Under the pieces are notes generated by a model. It saw nothing but the letters and a program-made list of their open reading frames with translations. It was not told where the DNA came from and ran no database searches. Shown here in pieces: positions 42,071 to 54,800 of a DNA stretch of 64,000 nucleotides. Every line of letters starts with the position of its first letter. Within the stretch, counting starts at the first letter, position 1. A program made the translations under genes and the position numbers. Source of the DNA: Favolaschia claudopus (Eukaryota > Basidiomycota > Agaricomycetes > Agaricales > Mycenaceae); contig JAWWNJ010000064.1 in the NCBI GenBank assembly GCA_037176885.1, positions 744,001 to 808,000 on the forward strand. Reading direction: 5' to 3'.

Positions 42071-45000
42071 ATGCCCTTAAGTGACTTATTGGATAATGAA
42101 ACGCTTATTGCTATGGAGGACGCCCCACTATCTGCGGAGGACGGGGAAGATTCGAGTAAATATCACGCAAAAGGCTCCGAAATCGGTTTTCATATCGTCT
42201 ACCAGGTCGAGACTCGCAAACTAGCGACTCGGATGAAGAGGAAGAGGATTCGGAAAAAGGAGACTCGGAAAAGGGAGACGATACTACCTCCCAAGAACCC
42301 AACGTGGAAATGGAGATTGAAGGTGATTTTGAGTATGCTGAATTTTTTATCAAATATTCGGAGTGTTGAAACTGGTTTGCACCTAGTCGCCTCATTAACA
42401 ACATTCGAATGAAAGAGGGCACGTCTTCGGGCCTTCTGAACAAGGACTGGGACTTTGGCAGCATTAACGACCAAGATTCCCAGTTCAAGGACGACCTTCG
42501 GCTCGCGTCCGGGATCGGTAAACGGCGCAAAAAGGTGCGCATCAACTTGAAGATTCCGCACACCGCCCTCAACAGCGGGACAGGGACAACGCGCCATTGG
42601 CCCGACATTGTCTTTCGAAGTTCGTTCTCTTCTCGGCGACGGAAACCAAGCCTACGTCGACGGAAATCTCCCCGAAGCCATCCGAATCATGCTGGAAGTC
42701 ATTCGGATCGAGCCTCGCGTATCCTCAGCGTGGTCTGTTCTTGCGCAGTGTCATGAAGATATGAAGCAGGATCAGCAAGCCCTCCAACTACGTATAATGG
42801 CGGCGCATTTGAGACACGATGCAGATGAATGGGACCGACTTGCCCGACAGTCCAAGTTCGTTGCCTACTACATTTCCTGATGCCTCATTCAGTTTATGCT
42901 GTCAGGGATCTTGGATACAACCAACAGGCTCTTTACTGCTGGGGTAAATTATCTCATTTAGACCCCGAGAACGTCAACGCTCAATGGGATCGCGCGCTGC
43001 TTGCCCGTGACATGGGGGATCTGAAAACGGTGGGGATTCCAATAGTCTCGCCTTATCATTCAGCTAACACTTCTCAACTAGACGCGCAACGCCTTTCTAG
43101 TCATCTTGAAGCGCTTCCCCCACGACCTAGCCGTCCTCTCAGAACTCCGCACAACACTAATCGAAATCGGCGACCTCGAGACTTGCACAACTCTATTCCA
43201 AGCGGCCTTCGAACACTACCAAAAGATGTATCCCTCCGGTCACGGTTTCAACCCAACCACGCACACCGACGCGCCTGGCGGTGGATTCGGACTCCTCGAG
43301 ATCCTCGTTCTCGCCGACTTGTACAACACCACCGGGGACTATGCGCGCGCGGTGGATGTTATAAGGCAGGGCAGCAGGTGGCTGCAGGGCCGCGCCGAAC
43401 ATCGGTATTGGGATACTTGCGATGATGATCGTGAGTACGATGTGCCTGAGTTCAATAGGACAGTTGAGAGTGGGCCGGAATCGGGGTTATACCCTCTGGA
43501 TCTCAACGCGCGACATCGTCTGACCGTTGCTAGAATTAAGATGGGCGAGATTGAGGAAGCTAAGGTTGGTATCCTTTGACGATTTTTGCGACGTGCATCT
43601 CCTGATTTATCCATCCAGCTTCATGCCAGTGTTGTCCTTGCGGAGGATGTTCTAGACTACGCACCCTTATTTGCAGAAACGGCGGATGCATACTTTGAGC
43701 AGGAGATGTATGCCGAGGCACGACCTATATATGAACTGCTCGGCCGGGAAGCTAGCGTATGCATTCTTCGTATTCTTCACAACGTTTGGAACTGATCGCG
43801 CTGCAGACGAGCAGTATGTATGTACTGTTGCAGACAGCTACATGTCTTCGCATGATGAACGAGCTGAGGGAAGCTGCAGAAGTATACGAATACAGTACGT
43901 CTACTTTGTTTGCAACAGCTTGGTTCTTGATTGCTCTTCACCAGTCCGGGATATTGAACCCACGGATACGGACGCAAAAATGAAACTTGCGGAAATCTAC
44001 GAGATACTGAATGAGCCGCGGAAGGCGCTGGAACTGGTCTATGAAGGTAATACTTCTACCCCTTCCCTGTATCATGTGCAAGGGCTAATGCTGTCCAAGT
44101 GATCGACTCTCGCAAGCGTCTAAATCGCTCTACCGACGTCAATATGGACGAATCAGAAAAGGCCAAACAACTCCCGTCTTCGTCTCTGTTCTCTGAACAG
44201 AACAAAGCCAAAACAACAAAAAGTGGAAGGCAGCGCATGTCCGCCGAAGCACTGATGGAGCTCGAGGCAAAGAATGAGCTTGACACTCTGAAAGGTCATC
44301 GCAGACTCGAAGAACTTTATCCCCAAATTTCCAAAGACGAGGTCAACGACTCTGAGCGGGAGTGGCTTCTTCAGGCGGAGAAGATCATAGACTCGTTTCG
44401 CGAGTGCAGGCAGTTGTTTTCGACGTCACAGGTTCGAGCTCCGCCCAAGTTCAATTCTCTCCGTCAGCTCATTCGATATCATGTAGTATGGCTTTCGTGG
44501 CGTTTTTCCCGCTAGGCCGAAGCGTGCCAAAATATCGGAGGATGACGAGGACCGTATGGCGTCTCGACTTCAATTGGAAATCGGTATGTGTGATCCTTGC
44601 TGTGTTTCCGCCTGTGGGTCTCAAAAGGTGCATAGAGGGTTCTGTGGCATCGAAAGCGGCGGCTTCCACGGAAGTCTTCCGTGGATTGGACTTCCCGGAG
44701 TGGCTTAAATTATTCTTCCAGGTTTGTTTGCTGTTCGTTGTTTCTTCCTTGTTGAATCGGACTCAACTTCTATAGTATTGTTTCCTTCTAACTTGGCGCG
44801 GTCAATTTGAAGTGGCCGAAGAAATTCTCAAGCATTTAATATATTCCACTGCATACCGTTCCCTGGAATCTCAGACCTCAATTCGCCTCGCTATCCTCAG
44901 TAAGCTTCTTGACATCCCATTCCCTCACGCATCTGACCGGTCTAAAGCATGCGCGATGCTTGCCCAGCGCCACGCAACCATCGTCGAGCAGTCCCGAAAA

Positions 45001-45967
45001 CTCATGTCCGCGTATCAGTTTAATAACGAGCCGCTGCGAATCTACTTAGCTGTCTTGGGCGGCGGTTTGCATGCAACGGATGCCTTCGTCTTGTCCCCAG
45101 TGCAGAAGTATCTGTACCGCGAGCTCAAGAGCTCGTACATCATCGCGAAAACGCCGGACGCAGCGCGCTGGGTTAACCAGATCAGACGCTTTTCTATCCC
45201 GGATTCGAAGTTGGAGGAGCCTGCAGACGAGGACGATCCCGGAGGGCCTGGAGAGCCGGCGTCTGAGGCGCATCCACTACCGCAGGCGGCAAGGAAAATT
45301 AATCCGGTGCTCACCGCGTTGTATGGGCAGATGTGCATATCTGCGAAGAGCTATCAGAGTGCGATTTGTGCGTTCTATGTTTTCACTTCCAGTTTATGGT
45401 TTGTGTTGATTGCTGATGATGTCAGTCTATCTTTTATACGCGTACGAGCTGTGCTCGGAAGATCCAATGATATGTCTGAGTCTTGCCGTGGCGTCTATGG
45501 GACGCGCTCTACAGCGACAGTCAGACAATCGACATCATTTGATCACACAGGTGAATTTGACTCATTTGCGCATGCGAATTGAGCTGATGCGTCCTCAGGC
45601 GATGGGGCTTTTGACACGCTACCGTCAACTACGTTCAGAGCAAAAGAACGCCTTAGGGGAAGTCGATTATAATTTGGGCCGAGCGTTCCAGCAATTAGGT
45701 AACGGAGGCCTCAATGTCATGCACATCCCACTGAATGACTACAGGGCTATACTCGCATGCAGTCACGCACTACGAGAAGGTCTTGCAGATGGCAGAGACT
45801 GAGGAAGACAAAGTGTGTGTGCATCTCAGTACAGTACTCTTTCTGACCCGCTTGTGCAGCATGCTACCCTTGCGAAGGAGGCAGCATACAACCTGTCCTT
45901 AATCTATGGCATGACTGGCAGCGCATCTCTGGCGGGAGCACTTTATCGTCGTTGGCTCAGTTTGTAA
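42071..45967 (+). CDS. TFC4: TFIIIC TPR subunit (TFC4/SFC4, GTF3C3-like)
   Basis: TPR-rich scaffold subunit of RNA polymerase III initiation factor TFIIIC, which recruits TFIIIB to tRNA genes. It starts MPLSDLLDNETLIAMEDAPL, then an acidic stretch with a small repeat (DSEKGDSEKGDD). After a basic segment comes the first TPR block, LSFEVRSLLGDGNQAYVDGN, then EAIRIMLEVIRIEPRVSSAW and LAQCHEDMKQDQQALQLR. Further TPRs are QQALYCWGKLSHLDPENVNA, AVLSELRTTLIEIGDLETC, VLADLYNTTGDYARAVDVI, YVLLQTATCLRMMNELREA and KLAEIYEILNEPRKALELV. The C-terminal half has WLKLFFQ, RGQFEVAEEILKHLIYSTAY and the final helices NLSLIYGMTGSASLAGALYR. About fifteen short introns are needed. Two junctions (42327-42380 and 42511-42572) that first look like breaks are solved by GTATGC and GTAAAC donors. 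The 3' end lies only 70 bases from the convergent FMO gene. Confidence 0.88.
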
Positions 45968-46037
45968 CCATTCAAAACACACCTAGATCATGTATATTGC
46001 GACGCACTGTATCCATTCTTGATGTATTTGTAGCTTT

Positions 46038-47551
46038 CTAGACCGAAACCGTAGCTTGCGTCTCCATTTGGTTGCTGCTAGATTGTGTATCCAACTCCCA
46101 TTTCCACGCGGCCGCGAGAAGTTTCTCCATCAAAGCCGCCCACTCATCCATTTCTCCCACTCCGACGTCCTTCACCCAATCATCAGCCTCTCCTGTGTTC
46201 TCCAAATGTACCCAGAAGTTGCGAAGTAGTACCTTCGCGGCATACATATCCTTACGCCACTGCGGGACTCGAATGTCCTGCTTTGCAATTTCGTATAACT
46301 CGTCCTGATACGCCCATTGCTCGGGTTCAGTGAAAACACTCCAGCTACGTGCGATGGCGGCTGCGTCCCCGTTTGCTGCAGTGCTACGCTCCTCGTAGCG
46401 GGCGAGAAGATCTTTGGTCTCGCGTTCCACATCAAATGACTCGGGATACGCGAATGCGTGAACAATGGCAGCTGCTTGAGCTTCCATGATAGGGAGCGGT
46501 GCGACACGCACAGGAAGGCCCATGAACACGAGACTGCTGGGCGGGAAATGTGATTGAATGGGAAAGACGTGGCGTGCGAGGGGGAAGAGGTGGTAGGTCG
46601 AGTTGTGAAGGGTTTCCGGAAGCGGCGGGGATCGCGGTGGCAGGCCCTCCAGAAGCAGAGGAGGGGAAAGGAAGGGACAGGACACCTGGTAGCCAGTGGC
46701 TAGGATGCAGTAGTCAATGTCGGATTCGACCGATCCATCCTCAAAGAATGCTTGACCATCAGCGCCCAGCGTCGTCAGTCTTCCGCGAATTTTCAGGTTG
46801 CCTGAGTCCTCGCAGGGGGCACCGCTGATAGACCTGATGAGCGTGGTGCAAGCGCCGCGCATCTCAGCCGAGATGTCGTTCCCGCTTGGGCCTCCACCAA
46901 CAACAAGCACTTTGTTTCCTAGATACTTTCTATGCCTATACCAAACAGAGTGCATGACTTTCTTTGAAGTAAGCCAACTTTCGAGACCAGGGATATTGGG
47001 ATAGCGAGGTATCCTGTGATGGCCATTTGCAATAACAATGAGATCAAAGTCGTAGCTTTCGCCCGAATGTAATTGCACCAGCCACTTGAGGTTGAGACTA
47101 TCTCTGACAACACTAGTGACGATCTTATCAAGTTGGATGAAAGACCCGAGCTCAAAATGCGTCGTGTACAGTTCGAGATAGCGTTGAACATGGGCAGCCC
47201 CAGGGAAGATAGGTGTGGAAGGAGGGAAAGGGAAGTTCTGAAAGCACATAACTGGATGAGGTAGATTCGTTGTCAGAGAGTCGTACAAGGGAGTCATGGG
47301 GAGTTGAGATTCATTGGTATCGGTGTCAGGGTCAGGAAGCCTGAAGTTTGCATAAGGCGAGGAGATTCCAGAGGAGGGTATGCAACGACTCAGGACCATA
47401 TGCCGCCCACTTGATGCCGTTCTTCAAAGACAGTAGGTTTGCAGAGCCCTGATTTGTATTCGGCGCTCTGCTTGATAGCGCACAGGGCAGCAAGACCAGC
47501 TGCCCCTGCCCCGATAATACAGATCGTCTTGCATCCTTCAGAGTCCGACAT
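46038..47551 (-). CDS. FMO-type flavin-containing monooxygenase
   Basis: Class B NADPH-dependent flavoprotein monooxygenase. Exons 47397-47551 and 46038-47340 sum to 1458 nt, a 485-residue protein. The first exon carries the FAD loop (CIIGAGAAGLAAL) and HQVGGIW. The intron (GTCCTG donor) joins to LPDPDTDTNESQLPMTPLYD and SLTTNLPHPVMCFQNFPFP, typical of fungal FMOs. Next are the family-signature region (KKVMHSVWYRHRKYLGNKVL) and the NADPH loop VVGGGPSGNDISAEM. DIDYCILATGYQVSCPFL is the ATG-containing motif of FMOs. The C-terminus (VRVAPLPIMEAQAAAIVHAF) and a Trp-rich end complete it. No membrane anchor is visible, so it is probably cytosolic. The substrate (a nitrogen- or sulphur-containing small molecule) cannot be told. 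Convergent with TFIIIC. Confidence 0.92.
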
Positions 47552-47844
47552 TGTAGCCTCAGTTAGACAGAGGGAGCGAGAGCAGATCGACTCGGAGGTT
47601 GGGTGAGTCGAGGTTCACGATAAGAGAGTTCATCGGCCGATACGCCGATTTTGCAAAAATTGAATACAAAAGCAACAAAGCATGCAGCAGTTACAGACAA
47701 AGCATATGTGAAATACAGGTACCAAGAACGAAACTAAGGTATAATAATGTGCTCCAAGATAGAATAATTAGCAGCATTGCCCGAGGCATTTTCCTTTCAT
47801 TTCCACAGCGTTCTCCATCCATTCGTGAAATCCTCCCTTTAACA

Positions 47845-50841
47845 TCAAACACCAGGCGGATTCCTCGCCCCACCTTGCCTCGCCTCAGCCAGCATAATAT
47901 ACCCACTGCGATCAGCGACATCAAACCCTTCTTCAGCCGCACGCTTTTCGAAATCCACAATATCTTTCTGCGACAGTTGCAACGGTTCCCAGGTCGCCTC
48001 CGACCATTGGTAGCTGGTTCCAGTGTCAGTAATGTTATGATCCGACGAACGAAGAAAGAAAAGGACGAGAACGAAAGAAAACGCACCCCTTCCAAAATAC
48101 AAGCCAGAACAGACTAGCACCTAGCACCAACCGCCCGTATATCCCTTCAGGCTCGAAGAATTTCTCTTGTATGGGACATGTCGGATGACTACACTGCTCT
48201 TCCGAACCATCGTCTTCTCCTTCCGGCGTAGGGGGAGGAGGAGGATCTGTGCAGAAAAGAATGGTAAGTTAAAGAAGAGATGCTAGAGAAGAGATGCGCG
48301 GGATTTCGTCAAGGAGTTCACTAACGTCCACTGACAAAGATCGGTTAGTGAAAGTGACGAGGCTGACCGAACAAACTCAGAACCACTCACGCAACACAGA
48401 ACGGACAAATGAACGTATCTTCCAGCCTGGGATCTCCCGGTCCAACGCCCATGCACGTACAATGGTACCATCGGTTGCACCCTTCTCTGGATAGTGAATC
48501 AAAACATCAGCGCGCGAGCCTCAAACAAACCGACACGACTCACGCTTCACAGCCTATGAACTTCCCAGAGAACTACATGAGATTGTGTTAGCTCGATTCC
48601 AAAATCGAAGACCACAATTGAACCCACATCAGGCGCCGCTTCTGCCTGGCTCGTCATCGCTGGCCACAAAACTGTCTCTCCCTCCGCTTTGACTTTCTTC
48701 GTCCTTCTTTTCTTGCCCTTTCCAGCTGCTGTCTTGCTCGTTCTACTCGTACTAGCAGTAGAGGTAGAAGGGTCCGGGCGCAAACGCTTCGACGGCGGTG
48801 GTCGCCCCGGCGGAATTGACGACGACGAGGAGGCGGATGAGTCCGGTGTTTGTTCCGCTTCCTCGCTGTCGCCGTCGCTCTTTCGCTTCTTTGTGTGCGG
48901 AGTGGAGGGAGCCAGCCGCAATACAGAAGTCGTAGGTCGATCCATGGACGACTGGGGCTCAGGCGCCTGCTCCTCCTCATCCTCGCTGTCGGATTGATCA
49001 GAAGCCGGAGAGGAATCTCTCGAAGCCTCAGAAGGCGAGAGCGGGGACATGAACGTGTCGAAAAGCTCTTCAGGTCGGGGTCCGCCGGAGGTTGGTGAGA
49101 CAGGATCAGGAATGACCAGCGTCAGCCGGGGTGGAGTTTGTATTGTCTGCGTGCGAGGACGCATCGGAGAGGGAGTAACGGATGAAGGCACGGGGGAATG
49201 AGATACTTCCCTCTGCGGAGGAATGGGAGAAGAGGGTAGATCTGAATGGGGGTCGGTCTCTCGGGGGGACATCATGTTGAGGACAGAGAGCTCTTCTTGC
49301 AGCGTTTCCGCAGAGGGCGATCGCTGGCCAGCTTCATCGTCTGGTTCCATAGTCGTGGAACGCGAAGAACGCGCGATCGCAGACAAAGAAGGAAAATCTT
49401 CGTCTAAAGCATCCAGTCTGGGAATGTGGTTCGGTGGCGGCTCGTAGAATGTTGGACTAGGATCGTCCGGCATGGGTGAAGGAGCCCCCACATCGTCGGG
49501 AGAGAGGGATCTCGAATCATGGTCATTAGGAGTGGACAGACGAGATTGAGCGGGAGACCCGAGAGTTGCTTCTGGCAAAGGCGCGAAAGGTGTCGAAGTA
49601 AGAGGGCCGGAATGGTTCATGGTACTTGCTCGACGCAGGGAAGCGATCGTCCCGTCTTCTGTGGATTGGTTCGGGAGGGCGGAATACGCCTGCATTCCCT
49701 CCAAGGAGTTATCAGGGTTGAATACGAGTGCTTCCTCTGGGGAGGGACCTGTTTAAAAGTAATTGGTAGGAGATTCAATTCTATAAAATGAATGAACGTA
49801 CTGCGGTCCCAGTTTGCAGGGACAAGAGCGCGGGTTACAGGTGAGGCAGAGGCGAATGTGGATTTAGGAATATTTCGAGCCACCATGTCGCCAAATATGT
49901 CACTTTGTCGTTCGTCTCTGGCACCATCAGGCGACTCTTTGGAGGATTGGCCTTCATCGGTGGCGACTGCCTCGCTTGTTGAGTCCACAGGCATCTAATT
50001 ATGATTTAAACACACCGATGGTAGAGTTGGTGCGGTTTTCGGAAAAAATGTCTTGATCGGGAGAGGGCGGAGATGAGCCCACTGCACGTGTGGTTTCAGC
50101 CATTGAGGAAAGAAAGACAAATCACTCGCTGACCGCCTACAGAGGATAAACGACGTTTTGGACTGGGAGTTTTTGGAACGACGGCTGCGTCGGCATACAC
50201 GCCTTTGAGAGGACTCGTTGCCATGTCGTGGTGTAGAGGTCCCTCGGGAACTGTGGGGCAAAATTGGAGAGGATTGTGGCGATTGGGAGCACAGACTCAC
50301 GATTGGCTTCTGGATCTCTTACGCGTTCGAGTAATTCTTCGACAGCATACGAGAGTAGGTCGAATCTGTGCAGGAGAGTCTTTTCTTCTTTGGGCTCGGG
50401 GTCGTTGGAGCCCATGCCCATCATGTTTTCTATTCTGTGCAGCCGCGCATCCCCCAAATCGTGTGAGTGCTGGAGTAGTGTGGCGATGTCGACGATGTGC
50501 CTGCGAGACTCGGCGCGCGCCGACGAGCTCTCGACGATCAAGCGCTGGATAGTGTTTTCCATACGGTTGAGCCTGCCGTCGTTTTGGGCTTGGTTGGTCA
50601 ATGTCACATCCACTAGCTGGGCTATCTGTTGTGATAGATATTCAAAAGCATCTGCTGGTGAACGTGCTGGGGCTGTATAAGCGCCACTATAGCCTGGGTG
50701 CGGGGTATAGTTGCGGTGCCCGGGGTGTGGAAGAGGAGGAGGTTGGTAGACAAGCGTTGGACTGCCAGCAGGGTGCGCCGAAGGGGGAGCGTAGACTGTG
50801 CGATTTGGCGGGTTTTGAGGGGGGACTGGGCGGCGAGACAT
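47845..50841 (-). CDS. PHD-like / chromo-like domain chromatin protein
   Basis: Large, mostly disordered protein. The N-terminal exon (50137-50841) starts MSRRPVPPQNPPNRTVYAPP and contains SPADAFEYLSQQIAQLVDVT with a coiled coil behind it. The central ~400 residues are Ser/Pro/Asp-rich, with a basic stretch KGKKRRTKKVK. A PHD-like zinc module follows over small exons: GKFIGCEAEGCNRWYHCTC, then a CPFC pair. A chromo-like module near the C-terminus reads LVFWKGYQWSEATWEP, with LSQKDIVDFEKRAAEEGFDV behind it; the stop is at 47845. The usual first Cys pair of a PHD finger is not visible, so zinc binding may be incomplete. The join between the N-terminal exon and the next clear exon (ending at 49994) is uncertain, because the first exon reaches a stop at 50137. 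The two could be separate genes, but I favour one because this N-terminal type goes with PHD proteins in related fungi. Confidence 0.65.
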
Positions 50842-51822
50842 GTCGCGTCGCGCGAATGACGGTCAAGGCGTAAGTTAAGTAGATCACAATAAGCCCAAAT
50901 AACGCGTATCAAGCGCGTTATTTCAAACTCCCACGCCCCTTCAAATCCGAATCAGTCGAATCGTATAAGGAACTTAGTCTCGCTACTCAGACTTTCTGCC
51001 GAGTCGATGAGAAGATAGTCGTTCTCAAGGATCTATAGAAAGTCTGGGCGCTGATGGGGGGGTAGGTCAGTGAAGCGTCCGTGGGAGTGATGCTGGCGAT
51101 GCAGCAACTGATGGCCGCAAGTTGGACAATTTTCGCGTCTAGATTGGGTTCCCAAACCAGTATACAATCTGTATGTGAGCGCATGTGAGCACCTGAGGAT
51201 ACCATTTATGCATGAAAATCAGTATTTTGACTGATTTCTGTGTGTCTAGGCTGAAAATGCCTGCGGCCATCAGCAGTCGGCATGGTTGAAATCACTCCCA
51301 CGGACGCTTCACTGACCTACCCCCCAACAGATCCTAGACTATAAGGAACTATTCGAAAATGACCCCTCTCACTACGAGAAAATTCTGTTGGCTTTCTCCG
51401 TGCTTTTGGCTGCCGTGAGAGCCCATTTGCTCTGACTATACAGCATCCGGAATCGCGCGTGAAGTTTCTTGAGGTCAGCTGCAAAATTTTGTTTACAGCG
51501 CGTCGAGACCATCGCACGATTCGCACCGGCCCCGCTTGCGGCGCGCGCCCGCGCTCTTTTGCCGGCCCGCTCGACTTCTAATAGCTGTGCCCGTGCTTGA
51601 TATTCGTCTTGTGCGACTCCTTCACTGACTTGAGAAGCTCAACACTCCGACAAAGCCAATCCCATGATCTATGAAGTATACTGATTGGCCGCCCTACGGA
51701 AGTCCGCGTACGTGCTCCACTAAGAATAAAAGGAAGTGTTGTCGCGACGTTCAAATCCTTCTCAGCAATGGTACTACCTCTCCTCCCAGTCTATACTCTG
51801 CACTGAAGTTAATTCACAGAGA
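50842..51822. other. Divergent promoter region, chromatin protein and GH127 gene
   Basis: No coding signal was found over 980 bases. A TATA-like aataaaagg at about 51725 sits ~95 bases before the GH127 start and is its likely core promoter. Confidence 0.4.
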
Positions 51823-54800
51823 ATGAAATTTCTAACCCTCAATACCGTTGCTTTTGCGACATTAGCCTCAGCTTCCTCTTGTAAATTATCGTTGTCCTTC
51901 CAGTCATTGCCATCTCATAAGTGTTTTTCAGTAATTGCTCCATTGTATCAGAGAATTCCAACGGGATCAATTAAGCCTCTGGGATGGGCTCTCAACCAGG
52001 CGCAAATTCAAGCGGACGGCTTAGCTGGACACCTCAGGGATTTTGATGGCTAGTATGTTGAAAAGCGTCCAATATCTAAATTTCTGAAACATCTTCTAGC
52101 GTAAATGGCTCCATCTGGGTCGAGGGCGGATCGATTGAATACTCAGAAATGCATGAATCCGCGCCATACTGGTTGTGAGTACCACAAAACACAGACCACA
52201 CATGGACAAGCTGATCAACCCGAAATTCAGCAACGGCATGGTCGCCCTAGCTTTCCAACTCCAAGACAAACGCCTGATGGGCCAAGTCCGCGAATTCCTG
52301 GATTGGACACTGGACCACCAAGGAGAAGATGGATGGCTTGGGCCGGAACCCTTCGTGGCCAATGCCACGATCCCTCGTCTTCCCTGGCCGAGATATCTGC
52401 TTCTCATGGGACTCACGGTATGTCATGCTCGAACTTTGACGCAACATACTGTCTCAATTAAATGATAGCAATACGCCGAGGCGGATCCTACTCAGGCGCC
52501 ACGAATCCTAGACGCAATGCATAAATTCATGTCTCTGGTGCACACGATCTGGAAAAATAACGAGGAGGGCGATCGGTAATGTGTCTTCAAGCTGCCCTGG
52601 TAATTATATTGACTGAAAAATGCAGTACGTTGGGCTTTCAATTCGACTACCAATTCGTTCGTTGGGAAGAGGTATGTAGTTTGACACATTTCTTGGTTGA
52701 TAATGGCTTAAGTAACCTCGTTACTAGTTGGTCCTGTCCCTGCAATGGCTTGTAGACAACGATCCCCGCGGTCAGTCAATCAACTGCAATCAAGGTGTAT
52801 GTATGGAAATTGACCCCTTTCGCAGACAAGGAAGACGAGTTGATTGAAACGATGCAACTGGTTCGCAACAGCGGCTTCTCTTGGGTACGAAGCTCGTTCA
52901 ACTATTTCAAGTCATGTCATGATTTTGTTGTCATCAGAAAAATGACTGGTTCACTCCCGCCACGTTCCCTCAAACGGCGGTCACTACGTTCACCATGCAA
53001 ACGTACGAGTCGACTTCTTACTTCTTTCTAATTCATTTCCTTATGCGAATCACCCAGTCACGGCGTAAACACGGCTGAAGGTCTCTATTTCTCAATCTGC
53101 CTCCAACCATGGCGAATACTGTAGCTTACCTCTGTTCAATAGCCTTGAAGTCCGAAGCCTTAGCGTTCAGGTTCACCGGCGACCCAACTGACAAACAAAA
53201 CACATTCGACCGCTTGGATATGTTGTATAAATACCATGGTCGTGCTTCCGGTGAAATTCCTTCCTCGTACCAATGTACTTCAGTACTTGAGTTAACTTCA
53301 TCATAGGAACGTTCTCTGCGGATGAGCACATCGCCGGGTTGGACCCCAGTCGGGGGTATGTACGAATCAAGTAAACTTGAACGATTGACTGATCAATTTG
53401 GTTTGAAGAACGGAATTATGCGCTGTTGTGTGGGTATTTCACTCGAGATATCGAAGGTCAAAGTAGAGATTTTTTATTCGCAGGGAACAAATTTTCTCCC
53501 TGGCGTTGATCTACCAAATGTTCGGCGACAATGCTGTTGGTGAGTTGAACCAATATGAAATGGAGTTGTTGTTCATTGATCGGTTTTCTTTGTAGCTGAC
53601 CGAGCTGAGAAAATAGGTGACAAGAAATCTCAAAGGTTCAATGAGTTTGCTGATGCTGGGGATAGCTTACAACGCATTGCCTGCGGGCATTTTGCATGAC
53701 TGGAGTGGTAAGGATGAAAAATTTAACAATACACATACGTTTGACAAATTTCACTTCCAGCACACCAATATGACCAACAGGGTATTTCCGTCACTGTCAA
53801 ACCATTCCATATGTTCAACCTCAGACAACTTTTGCAGTGAATCAAATTTGGGCTCAGGTGATGGATCCTCCGCCTTGGTGAGTTTGATCCTACGATCTTT
53901 CTGGAAAACTTGACAACACATTGATTGGAAGGGGCAACAACGGACCTAACAGCAACGTGTTTGGCTTCGAACCGTAACTGCTTAGAATATTGCTCTGCAA
54001 AATCCACATTGAGTTGTGTTCTAGGAACTATCCCTGCTGCACCGTCAACCATCCTCAAGGGTATCCCAAGTTCTGGACCCACGCATTCTTCGCCGACTCG
54101 TCGGCTAATGCGCTTATCCACACATTCCTTGGACCCATCTCCGTCGCGAGAACTCTGGCAAATGCGAACCATGTCCAAGGTTAGGGCAATTGGAATTCTC
54201 CCGTTCTCAGGAAGATCATTTTTCCATTGACAGTCAACGTGGATACATTGTATCCATTCGGCAACACTTTAGCATACACGATATCTGCGACGAAGCCGTT
54301 CACTTTCAAAATCCGAGTGCCAACGTGGGCGCAGAACAGCTCTGCAAGTACTATTGCAGTCAATGGTGGACGGGCCACGACTCTCACTACGGACGCCATG
54401 TCCCTCCACGCCATCAACGCACGTTAACGTTCTGCCTTGAATTCGAAGTGAGTCGCTAATCTACTGTCATCACAGATCAAGGCGGGAAAGACTGTCGTAA
54501 ACGTAAATCTGCACGCGCCCCTCGACGTAGAAGTTAGGTCTAACGGCGCGGTGGCTGTCACTCGTGGTGCACTCAACTTTGCCGTTGAGATCAGCCATAA
54601 CAATACGGTCACTACGGGTTTGCGGTAAGTCAGAGAAATATGAGGTTCGTTGGTGCTCAACACGCTTGGTAGGAGTGCGCAAGCATTGGTAGATGTGAAG
54701 AGACTTTACCCAGATGCCCCAGCGGTAGGTTGCATTCATTTTTTTCTTTTGCGTTCGAGGTCTAATCCACTTGTTTCTCTCAGCAATATGTTAGCGCGGT

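Noticed and set aside
42361..42400. In-frame TGA in the TFIIIC gene suggesting a pseudogene
   Set aside because: A GTATGC donor at 42327 and the acceptor ending at 42380 remove the stop and restore the frame.
48689..48997. Hydrophobic plus-strand frame opposite the chromatin protein
   Set aside because: The opposite strand codes a Ser/Lys/Asp-rich disordered stretch in a supported gene; the hydrophobic pattern is the mirror of that composition.
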